Shown: in pieces, positions 47,731 through 57,100 of the stretch | Numbering within the stretch: position 1 is the first letter of the stretch | How the letters are laid out: every line of letters begins with the position of its first letter | The notes under the pieces: model-generated | The model's input: only the letters and a program-made list of their open reading frames with translations | What the model was told of the DNA's origin: nothing | Database searches by the model: none | Assembly: GCA_029532415.1 (NCBI GenBank) | Contig: JAQOTA010000057.1 | Location: 1 to 64,000, forward strand | DNA length: 64,000 nucleotides | Reading direction: 5' to 3' | From: Marasmius tenuissimus | Lineage: Eukaryota; Basidiomycota; Agaricomycetes; Agaricales; Marasmiaceae | Translations under genes and position numbers: made by a program

Positions 47731-48854
47731 GGGGTGGTTTTGTTGGTAGAAGCCAGTTTAGCCTTCTGGCGCGCGGCCCACGCCTTCTTTGCTTCTGGTG
47801 AAATATTCGGGCAGGAGACAGCGTTGTGTCCTTTACCTCCACAATACATGCAGAGACCATTATCACGACGACGTTGCCGTTCGGTCTCAGTGAGGGGCTG
47901 ACGCTTCTTCGTTTTGATAGCATCAATCTCCATTGGTTCTCCGGGAGGTAAGGCGGAAGGAGTAGGTGGTGTGTATGTGGAGTTGGAGTGAGTGTTCTTA
48001 TTACCATTTCCAAAACCCGAGGCTAAGAAACCTTCGTTCTTCTTGTTGAAAGCCGTAGTGGAACTGGCAGCCTTATACTCGTGAGTAGTGTCGATTTCTC
48101 GCTCGTGAATCCTGTTATCGATTTTGACGATCCAATCAATGTATTCCTTTAAGGTTTTAGGAATTTTGTCGTCATCAGTAACTAGAGCAATGGCGTCCTT
48201 AATGCGGGGCTTCAAGTGGCGGGTGAAGAAATGAATCTTGGAAGCTTCGGTGACGTCCAGATATACGATATGGTCCATAAACTTGGCCGCGTACTGGGAA
48301 GCGGGACCAGTTTGGAATAAGTTGTCGAGTTTCTTCTGGGCGGAAGCCACGAGATTAGAATCACCAAAATTTTTGATGAACGCCGAAAGAAAGTCATCAA
48401 ATGCATTGAGGCATGTGGGATTCAGCTTTAGAACGGCATTGTACCATTCTTTTGCTAGGCCAGGGGAGAAGTATGTGGACATATAAATGCATTTGTCCTT
48501 GTCGGTAGTGTAGATGTGGCGTTGGAGATAGAGGGTATCTTTGATTGACTGAACAAATCCGGGAACGGCGGTTGCTTGTCCAGAGAACATGGTTGGTTCG
48601 TTGAATTTGCCAGTTTTTCCGGATGTGGATTGAGCGGCGAGTTTCTCCTGAACTGCAATGAGAGCTTTGCCCATCGTTTCCATATTTTTCATCAAGAGTT
48701 TGACTTCGGACCAAGTGGGTGGAGGAGCCGGGTCCAATAGTTGGTCACCGTCTCTGTCCGTGCGGGGTGGAACAGGAGAAGAGGTTCGAGGCTGTTCTCT
48801 TTCAGGTTCAGGGCTTTGTCTGCCGCGAGGAGTATTAGAACCTGATCCTGACAT
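47718..48854 (-). CDS. gag: Gag capsid/nucleocapsid protein of the Ty3/gypsy element
   Basis: 378 codons from ATG 48854 (MSGSGSNTPRGRQSPEPERE). A disordered Pro/Arg-rich N-terminus leads to a retrotransposon-gag capsid region (FNEPTMFSGQATAVPGFVQS … AKEWYNAVLKLNP … FLSAFIKNFGD), then a CCHC zinc knuckle, CMYCGGKGHNAVSC (CX2CX4HX4C), and a basic tail. It packages the element RNA and forms particles. The stop (47718-47720) overlaps the frameshift signal, so most ribosomes should make Gag alone and a minority Gag-Pol. Intact. Confidence 0.93.
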   Translation of the reverse strand: MSGSGSNTPRGRQSPEPEREQPRTSSPVPPRTDRDGDQLLDPAPPPTWSEVKLLMKNMETMGKALIAVQEKLAAQSTSGKTGKFNEPTMFSGQATAVPGFVQSIKDTLYLQRHIYTTDKDKCIYMSTYFSPGLAKEWYNAVLKLNPTCLNAFDDFLSAFIKNFGDSNLVASAQKKLDNLFQTGPASQYAAKFMDHIVYLDVTEASKIHFFTRHLKPRIKDAIALVTDDDKIPKTLKEYIDWIVKIDNRIHEREIDTTHEYKAASSTTAFNKKNEGFLASGFGNGNKNTHSNSTYTPPTPSALPPGEPMEIDAIKTKKRQPLTETERQRRRDNGLCMYCGGKGHNAVSCPNISPEAKKAWAARQKAKLASTNKTTPGKA

Positions 48855-48955
48855 TGCGGGTGGGAGGGTGGGCGAAAATTATTGTAGTAGTGGGTGTGAT
48901 TGTCAATGTGATCGGATGATCAAGGGGCTTGTTGCGGCAGAAAAAGTTTGTTCGG

Positions 48956-48967
48956 CAGTCGAATCAA
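48956..48967 (-). other. Primer-binding site of self-priming (Tf1) type
   Basis: Two bases after the 5' LTR on the coding strand lies TTGATTCGACTG. It does not begin with TGG, as a tRNA primer site would. It is the exact reverse complement of CAGTCGAATCAA inside the same LTR (49077-49066), which lies about 31 bases after a TATA box, where the RNA should start. Confidence 0.8.
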
Positions 48968-48969
48968 AC

Positions 48970-49254
48970 TGTAAGGATCTGGCTTGCCGAGTGACGGAGA
49001 AGCCGAGAATAAGGAAAATCCCGAAGCCGAACTGTGGCTGAGACTTGAGAAAGGAAATATAAGAGTTGATTCGACTGACAAATCCTTAGATACATGAAGG
49101 CTTAAATACTATAATAGCTAGGAGAATATACTAAAAGGGATCTTAACGGAAACACGTACGAGTCAAGTAGAAACGAGTGTCAAGTAGACGTGATATGAAA
49201 TATAAGCAAGTGGAATAGGGGAGTACGTGTGTATAGTGGGATCGAACCGTTACA
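48970..49254 (-). repeat. 5' LTR of the Ty3/gypsy element
   Basis: 285 bp, differing from the other LTR at one site that I can see. It contains the promoter and the predicted RNA start. Confidence 0.95.
49101..49108 (-). promoter_or_regulatory. LTR TATA box
   Basis: TATTTAAG on the coding strand, about 31 bases before the CAGTCGAATCAA that pairs with the primer-binding site. The spacing agrees with transcription starting at that word. Confidence 0.65.
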
Positions 49255-49504
49255 CAGATGCCATCAGACTGACTGAGCCAGTCAGGCACTGTCAGACTGG
49301 CCAACCTGATCAGACATTGTCAGGATGCTCAATCTGACCAGACGCTAGCAGACCGAAAGGTCAGTATCGGGATCCCTCAACAACATCGGAGGCAGCCCCG
49401 CGGACACAGAAGAAAAACATAAAAATGAATAAATTCTATCAAAATATTTTTACATACAGCTCTACACGAACATACTGACAGACTGTGAGCTACTTCTACA
49501 TGGG

Positions 49505-50115
49505 TAGTGTTACCAGTAGCTCGGCTCGAGCTGCAGCTCGAGCGGCTCGGAGCCGGACCGGGCTAGAGCCGCTCCAGCAAAACAGCTCACCGGGAGCCGT
49601 TCTACTGGAGCGGCTCTGAACCGGCTCTGAACCGGTTCAGCCGGTTTGAGCCGCCTCAAAATTTTTTCATTCTTCTTGTCTTTGTTGGGACTACTGGAGA
49701 CGCTAAGAGGTGTTAAAATGTATTTAAATGTATGTTAGTTTTTGTAGATTACAGTAAACTGCAAAAAAAAACCAGTAATCATCACACTCTACCTACCCGA
49801 AAGCCCTGACCTTGGCGTGGGAAAATAACCAACCAGTGGGTCGTCAGGCGCAGGGATGACACATTGACCCATAATCACTTCCAATAACCTATTTTTCAGT
49901 ATAAAATAGCTCAAATGTAGTTGAAGTACCATATTCATAGTCATTACAAGGTACGCAAAAAATAATAATTTTTTAATAGCACAAGCCGCAGCTGAGCTGC
50001 TCAGAGTGGCTCAAAGAGCCGAGCCGCATCCTGTTAGCGGCTCGCGGAGCCGCGGCCCGGTTTGAGCTGCGGCTCTTGAGCCGGAGCCGAGCCGAGCTGA
50101 CTGTTGGCAATGCTA
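49505..50115. mobile_element. 611-bp hAT-type MITE, TSD TACATGGG
   Basis: Ends are TAGTGTTACCAGTAGCTCGG on the left and the inverse of TAGCATTGCCAACAGTCAGC on the right, flanked by the 8-base duplication TACATGGG (49497-49504 and 50116-50123). Both ends are rich in GAGCCG/CGGCTC words that form many overlapping hairpins. The AT-rich middle has no coding capacity. It is a sister of the element at 52730-53337. Confidence 0.88.
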
Positions 50116-50123
50116 TACATGGG

Positions 50124-51700
50124 TACTTGCCGTTCAATGCATACTGCTACTACCATATGTCCCTCTTTGCTCGGATAACCTGCAAGATTAAAGTATCAAC
50201 AATTTAAAACACTGAGGAGTAACAGAAAGAATTTACCCGCAAAGGCGCTATAGGCGTAGTCCAATGCACTCGGCATAATTAGCACACATATGTAGTCAGC
50301 TTCCAGATATGTAGCTATCGATGCGGCGTGAGCATACCTGTGCCCAATGTATCCTAATCGTAATTCAGGGGTCGCGTACTTGGTAAAGATGACATTGAGC
50401 ACCGGTAGTATTGACAGGAGAACGTAAAAAGTCAGCACGAGGTGGATACCAGTGACCAGTCAAGAAGCTCTCCTACCGACGGCCTGTCTCGAAGTTGCGA
50501 GATGAACTAACAAGAGTTACAGGGGTAAGGTGACGTGCAGTGGTACTGGGAGAGGTGATGGTGGAAGGGGGAAGGGAAGGATGGGCGAAATTGGGACGGT
50601 GTTGGGTTTATATACTTGGGGGGAAAGGTCCATGCAGCGGGTTGAGAAAGTAGCCAGTGTTCCAGATCGATGACACTGGTGACGATGCATATGTCACCGA
50701 TGTCGATGAGTGTCGACATCGTCCAATGAACCAAGCAGTGCCAGAGCTGGCGTGCGTAACACTACGAATACGAGTCCATTTTGAGGGTCCATCCTGAACA
50801 ATTCAACTCAGGATACCAGCGAACATCTGTCGTTGTTGATACCACACAACATTGACTTGTGAATCCTTACCAAGGTCCCAGATCTAGGCTCTACTTGAAT
50901 AATCAGTATCAGGAAACCATTGTGCGAATGAAATCGCTAATTCAACCACACACCTGCCAGTAAACTCCATCTCATACCAAATTCCAATTCCCAGCCTTTA
51001 CTTTGCTGATTTGTAGGTTGCTTCTGTTGAAGTAGTGGCCAGCCTACATGATTTCGAAATGGGAGTGGATTTTGGCGGTGATGGTGGTGGTTGAGGGTCA
51101 AGTGTGGCACGCGTCATTGACACGTCGGTTGCCTCGTGAACAAGCTCACCAGCGCTACTGATTTTAGCGCAAGCGCCGGAGGGCTACTTACGAGCGACCA
51201 TCATGCTGCAATAACTACTTCATAGTTTGATTTGGCGCAAACAGTCTAACCTCATCCGATCGTACGTTGATCCTCTTATCTCCTTCCAACTCTCACCGAC
51301 CATTTACCGTTCAGACCATCTGCAGTCCAGAAGCCCTCTGATTCACCCCGGACACAATGGGGCCATTCTGCCTTTGCCTGATTGAAGCTTTACATTCTGA
51401 CGGGATCTGACCACTCTCTGGTCATTTAACTGATAAGGTACCTTCAACCCGATGAGTTCTGGCCAGTGGCTGATTATTTTCTATTCAGACTTTGCCATTC
51501 TGTCTTAACCTGACCATGCGCTGACCATGGTAGGTCATACTAATTATACATTTTCATTGCTTGATCATCTACTATTAGACTGAGTGGGTATGTACAGTGA
51601 CTGATCTATGGGTACCATACTGCTGTCTCCAGGTCATTGCCGTCAGACACTGATCGGATCCCCATAGTTTTGCTGGTGGAAGAGCTGGTTGTCGTGTTTG
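50124..51700. other. No firm gene; TATA box and hydrophobic frame on minus strand
   Basis: On the minus strand TATATAAA (50614-50607) is followed by a CT-rich leader, and further on by an 80-codon hydrophobic frame (50196-50438; LTFYVLLSILPVLNVIFTKY) without an ATG. It may be a gene remnant. 51340-51600 contains many CTGACCA/TCTGACC words like those next to the retrotransposon insertion site. The rest shows nothing. Confidence 0.35.
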
Positions 51701-51708
51701 GGCGAGAC

Positions 51709-52266
51709 CAAGGGGTGTCACCAAAAAAAATTTTATATATGATGTTCCCATACAAACTTAAGGCCCTTTGGGACCCCCCCTCCCCCCTCCCTCCTACCAT
51801 TTTGGGAAGGTGTTTCCCACAGTCACATGCCCACTTCACCTATTGAACACATCCTGACAATGTATTTTCCAGTCTCAGTTGGTGCTAATGTTGCTTAAAA
51901 AGTACTGAGAGCCTCTGAATACAGTAGGACTCAAGTGGGTCGCTTGAGGGAATTGTATGTCCAATACGAAGGCACGAAACCCAGACTCCAGACTTCGGTA
52001 TACCTTCCAAGTTTGGTGATCCGTGCAGTTCACACCTGTTCACACTGAATTTTGGGACAAAAACTCGACAAAAACATCTAATATTGGGCCTTGTTGGCCG
52101 TCTACTTCAATCTCCAGCCTCTGAGCACTCTGAATGAGTGTCAAAATGTTATGTAAGGTCTCCCTGGACCCCCCAAGGTCCGCTCAAGGGGGGTCACTTT
52201 TTGACCTTAACGGCTCGGGGACCCCCCCTACCCCATATGACCGAGATGCCCGGGTGACACCCCTTG
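51709..52266. mobile_element. 558-bp TIR element with 8-bp TSD GGCGAGAC
   Basis: A perfect 14-bp inverted repeat CAAGGGGTGTCACC at both ends is flanked by GGCGAGAC (51701-51708 and 52267-52274). The 8-base duplication points to a hAT-like transposase supplied in trans. Internal C-runs (GGACCCCCC) occur near both ends. There is no coding capacity. Confidence 0.85.
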
Positions 52267-52395
52267 GGCGAGACAGCCTGAAGAAGCAAGATACGAATAT
52301 TTAACTCGCCTCTTCTAATTCCCGATTCGCAATGTAGTTTCAGTTCGAGTAAAAGGGCCCAACTTGGAGCATATTCCCATCATGCATAGCGTTTA

Positions 52396-53394
52396 CTGCC
52401 TTTTGCATAATAGCGTGAACACGCGAAAAAAATATTTTGCCTTACGTCACCTGGTCTGACACATCCTGCCACTCTGGCAGCGCAAAAATTCGACCTCTGC
52501 CGGGATGTCCCGCAGTGGCTCTAACTCTCCCTGATTGCAATGTGGACTGTTGATATCCACAAGTAGGATCATTTACCCTCAATTCGAGTGATCAGGGTAC
52601 CCAAGACCTGAAAAGAGCCAGTTTTCATGGTTGAAGTTGAAATGCTCATTCCAAGCAGGCCACTCGAGGTATCCAGCATCAGCGGCAGGACATGTTGCCA
52701 GGGTAGCAGGAAGGGCGGACCGGGTGGCGTAGCGTTGCCAATGGCTCGGCTCTAACCGCGGCTCGAGCGGTTCGGAACCAGACCGGGGCAGAACCGCTCG
52801 GGAAAATGGCTCACTCGGGAGCCGGTTTACCAGAGCGGCTCAAACTGGTTCCGGAACCAGTTCAGCCAGTTTGAGCCGCCTTCAATTATATAACATATTT
52901 TGTATCTACTGAATCCTTTCTAGCCCTCTAAAACACTATAATATTGTATTATTTCACTTCTAGATACTTGTATCATATATTAAGTCCATAAAATCCAGTC
53001 ACTTTGAGGTACAGGCCCTGAATCTTGGCGTGGGAAAAACGATTCACGGGTGGGTTGCCACGTGCGGGGCCATTTGACAGTGTAGGTGTGAGTTCCCAGA
53101 CACCCACAATGCCAAATACTTGGCTTATATAGACTACTCATGGTTTATTAGTAACCTGAACTGAATACATGCAAGAAAATTGACATACCTGATTTGATTG
53201 GCTCGAACTGCAGTCTAGCCAGTTCGGAGCGGCTCAAGGACCGGAACCGCTACCTGTCAACGGCTCGTGGAACCGTGGTTCGGTGTAACCGCGGCTCTGG
53301 AGCTGGAGCCGAACCGAACCGACTGTTGGCAACGCTAGGGTGGCGTAAGGCGAAATATTTTTTTCGTGTGTTCACGCTATTATGCAAAACCCAG
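52396..53394. mobile_element. TA-flanked TIR element carrying a nested MITE
   Basis: Outer inverted repeats of about 55 bp, starting CTG(C/G)(C/G)TTTTGCATAATAGCG, are flanked by TA (52394-52395 and 53395-53396). Subtracting the nested 608-bp element and its 8-bp duplication leaves about 383 bp, the same size class as the TA element at 33061-33440. A Tc1/mariner-like MITE is the best guess. Confidence 0.75.
52730..53337. mobile_element. 608-bp hAT-type MITE nested in the TA element, TSD GGGTGGCG
   Basis: A perfect 12-bp inverted repeat TAGCGTTGCCAA is flanked by GGGTGGCG (52722-52729 and 53338-53345). The ends are full of GAACCG/CGGTTC words. It is homologous to 49505-50115 over both ends, with a divergent AT-rich middle. 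Confidence 0.9.
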
Positions 53395-53396
53395 TA

Positions 53397-54603
53397 CTAC
53401 AACCCATAAGGGGAGCTTTGGAAGCCTTTTGAGCAGGTCATGAGTCGATCGTTATACTCGTCTCCTCAACCTACTTACGACTACCTTTCATTCAGTAACC
53501 TTCAATCCTGGAGGCGCCGATTGTCTCGCTCGGAGAAGACTCAGAGACTCAGAGAAGGTATAGTTGTCGTCGGACTGGAAGGAAGCACTCCGGCAGCACT
53601 CCGTTCAACGTTTTCATATCTACAAGTCGTAGATGCTGATGCAGCCAATCTCTCCCAAGTCAGGAGATGAAATAACATTGTGGGTTGAAGTATGGAAGAG
53701 ATTGGGACGAGGTTTGGGTACTAGAGGGTCGCCGGAGGGTCGAGCCGAGCTATTAGGCTGTAAACCTGATCAGTGATAGGTGACAAGTCACCTCCTATGT
53801 CATTACCCATGACCTCTAGATTTTCACGATCTACGATAGGCATACACTTCGGAGCATTGCAAAGACACGCGAAAGAGGAAACTGAGAACAATAACAAGGT
53901 AGCACATGGGCATGAGGATAATTTATCCCCTCTGCTACGGGAAGACGAAACTTCTGGTACATTACTCTACTCATTCAGTCTGATGGCGCCTTGCTGATAG
54001 ACAAGGTGGCTGACAACAAGCGGAGGACTATTAACAGTCGTGGAAAAATACTCCACGAGCAAGAACTTGAGAGGTGGATCTTCCCAGCTAACCGGGATCG
54101 AGGCTATGACCGTCTGAGATGCCTCCTCACTCGGACCCAACGTAAACGAGATCACTTTAAACTTCGCCGTTCTCCTCCTATTAACGAGTGTTTCGGAGTA
54201 TATATTGCGCATACGCGTGCTGGTTTGACGAGGTTGCTTTCGCCCTTGCATTGGCTTGAGAGGTGTTAAGGAAGATCCCAATGAAATCTAGGGCAACTGC
54301 CTTTCAAATGGGATTCATTGTTCTCATTCCGACTGTCTTCGTGCCATGTGTGAAGGTGTTTGAGAGCCTTGATGATTCATTGGAATTTTTCCATTGGTGA
54401 CGGACTCTGTATTGCGTAGGATCCACTGAATGCGCGATGAGACCAAATGATTGGTAGATTTGAAGAAACCAAGATGTAGAATCAAGTGAAAATATGCCAG
54501 GTGAACCTCTGGATGGAGTACAAAGAAACGACGACGCAATGCTAGAAATACTCGTGAAAGAGTCAGAGTGATTGCGTTCGAGCCTACCCGCAAGTCGGTC
54601 CGG
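53397..54603. other. No firm gene; short unrecognised frames
   Basis: A plus-strand frame starts at an ATG at 53440 (MSRSLYSSPQPTYDYLSFSN, 76 codons) and could be a first exon. A 104-codon minus-strand frame (53967-54281) is also open. Neither has a recognisable domain nor a convincing set of introns. Confidence 0.3.
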
Positions 54604-54605
54604 TA

Positions 54606-54889
54606 TGTCGCAAATTTTTGGCCGACATTATAAGGGGGGGTCCCTAATATAGTCCCGTCCGGAGCTTATATGTACCTTTTAAGGGCTTAATATGCTGGGG
54701 ACGTACGGTATTTTCTATACATATGTGCGTCATCCCGATTTCCAGGACCCTTTCAAGCCCTTATATGGAGCTTTTATGACACCTTATCGGCAGAACGTTT
54801 TTCTAATAATGCATTATATGTGCCCGTCCCTGATACTCGCTTATATCACCTTTTAATACCTTATATTCAGTTTTCGGAAATTTGCGACA
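54606..54889. mobile_element. 284-bp candidate TIR element with TA target site
   Basis: Ends TGTCGCAAATTT and AAATTTGCGACA form a perfect 12-bp inverted repeat flanked by TA on both sides. The interior repeats CTTATAT-like words. There is no coding capacity. The shorter repeat makes this less certain than the other elements. Confidence 0.5.
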
Positions 54890-54891
54890 TA

Positions 54892-57100
54892 ACCGGGAGG
54901 TCGGGCGGAGTTTGAATTCATGATATTGACTAGCTCAATTTTCGACATTGTTCGAGAAGCTGTAGACTCGCCAGAATCACCCAAAACTCATGGACGTCGA
55001 AGATGGAGCGTCGAGATTATAGTCGAACCTCAAAGCTCTGCTGGAACTGGAGGCCTCCAACGACGGGAAGAATGAAGGTTTTGATCAGTGATGTTCAAGG
55101 AAAAGAGTACGAGTATTCCCATGGTGCGTTCATTGTGGATCGGAAATCGCCCCGACTTTGACCTTTTTGTCTGATAAACAGCCAGATATTGGAAAGGCGT
55201 AAGTCGAGCTGTGACGGATGTTAGAATGGGTCTGAGAGGATTGAGACAGTAGCTGGCGTTGGTCGTAGCGAAGATGAAAAGGAAGGAAGGTTTAGCATTG
55301 GATTTGACGGGTGGTTGTGCATGGCAGCGTCGGGAATCCGAGCAACAATGCCTGTTGCTACGGGTTATGGGAGGGAAAAACCACTGTTCGGTCCCCTGGC
55401 GATGTCGATGTTTTCAGAACCTACTTCGGCGGTGTAGTGGAACTCGGTGGGCAAGGTTCCGGCGCCAGCGATGTAAGCTTCACATTGCTGCCGACGCCTC
55501 TGCATATTCCAACTTTTACTCTTTGTTACCAGTTCTGGTTTCCAGATTCATATAGGTCGACAGGTCGACCTTCCTATCCAAGATATCCTGGAAATGATCA
55601 AACACCTCCAAGCACGCTCGGAGCAACAAGCACGTTCGTTCATAAGACAACAGCTTACAGTCATGATCGACTGATTATCATCAAAGATACAGACAGCGAT
55701 GAAGGCCTACTAGTGTCGCTTGGGCAACACGAAAATGGAGCCGATGATCCTCGGCTTGGTATGCGCGTGTCTGCAAATACGACACACGGTGTATCCAGCA
55801 CATACCACACATGAAAGAAGTCCATTCCTGCCTCTCCACCGACATGAATCCAATAGCAAGTCCTTTCAATGCACGCTTAGTATCGAGCCGCTCTGGCCTG
55901 GGCCCTAGCCCCAGCCTCTTTTGACCTTTGTCCTGCTCCCGTTTCATTCGAGTCGAATTTCCCCTCACGCCTGTATACCAGGAATGATTTATCTCAAGCT
56001 CTCATGCCCGTTGTTCATCACTTCCCCATCAAACATTCCTCGAACCTGTAGGCTATTACTAAAGTAGATATATGAAACTGCACATTCATTGTCCATATTT
56101 CAATTGACACCCAAATCATTGCTGGGTTTCGTGCGAAAAAGATCTCTGAGTCAACCTGCATCCCGAATGGTCGAGGGCCTGGTTCCACATACACTCCTCC
56201 TCCTCCTCCACAAACCCCACGTGTGGCGTCCTCTAAACTCTGTCCACAGCCACGATGACAATCCCGTCGATCCCAATTTTTCTCACTCGCCAACCAGCCA
56301 ACGCCTTTTGAGTATCGAGAGAAACCTTGAGTGGGAACTCAATCCAAGTCAGTATCTCTGCCATGGGCTCAGTCTTTGGACAGAGGGCCTCATAATTCTC
56401 ATTTCGACAGTTCTGTTCCTGTGGGGTAAGTATACTTGAATATCCATCGAAGCTATGGATAGAGGGGATCCGAGTGAGCGGTAAACTCATGGAGTAGAAT
56501 CAAGATAATTATGTTGCTTGTAGGGCCAGTGACGAGCCGGACTGGGCGAAATAGGTGGTGTTTACGACCTTTCTGTTGGGTCCGTATATGAGAATATCCA
56601 TAGCCGATGCTCTCGAGCACACGGTGGCCCAAATCTCTGGTTGTCAGTGGGTAAGAGATTGCATCTTCGGTTCTGAAATGACACGAGGGGGTAAAGCATT
56701 GTGGAGCTTTGCAGGACTCTATCCAGCACTGCAGTAGAGAAACTACATGCCATAGCCTGGTACAGTAACCCGCGGTTCTCGTCTCACATTTATGACGGCT
56801 GTTTGTGCTCACAAGTAATCTCCCGGGAATGTACAATTTTAGGCAGCCGTGAAATCGAGAGCCCGAATACGGACCAGGATGCAGGAAGCAGAGATGGCCA
56901 CGACGATTGCGGCTGTATGGGTCCTTGTAGGCGTAAGATGTGACGGATGTCTAGGAATTTGCGAGGTAGTTTATACGACTAAGAACATCTGTTCTTAGTA
57001 CAACCCAAGCCAATCAATAATGTAGAAGACGGTGCAACATGGCCTACTAATGACGAATTGACAGGGATACCCAACTCCACAACCATTATCATGACGTTCA
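54892..57100. other. No firm gene; one 167-codon frame and dispersed repeats
   Basis: A plus-strand frame at 55311-55814 (167 codons) is the longest here. It shows no domain and overlaps equally long frames. Around 56228 lies a copy of the TCTAAACTCTGTCCA segment seen in four other places. 56890-57100 resembles 32380-32460 (shared GGGTCCTTGTAGGCG). Confidence 0.35.

Larger units (their letters stand above)
42478..49254 (-). mobile_element. Full-length Ty3/gypsy chromovirus retrotransposon, 6777 bp, TSD CAGAT
   Basis: The element is bounded by two 285-bp LTRs (TGTAAGG…CCGTTACA) and flanked by the 5-base duplication CAGAT (42473-42477 and 49255-49259). In coding (minus-strand) order it has 5' LTR, primer-binding site, gag, frameshift signal, pol (protease, reverse transcriptase, RNase H, integrase, chromodomain), an extra ORF, polypurine tract and 3' LTR. 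I saw one difference between the LTRs (C at about 42547 versus T at about 49045). Both ORFs are intact. The copy is very young and possibly active. Confidence 0.95.

Noticed and set aside
55311..55814. 167-codon plus-strand ORF
   Set aside because: No recognised domain, and the other plus-strand frame is equally open over much of it. Kept only as a note in the spacer entry.
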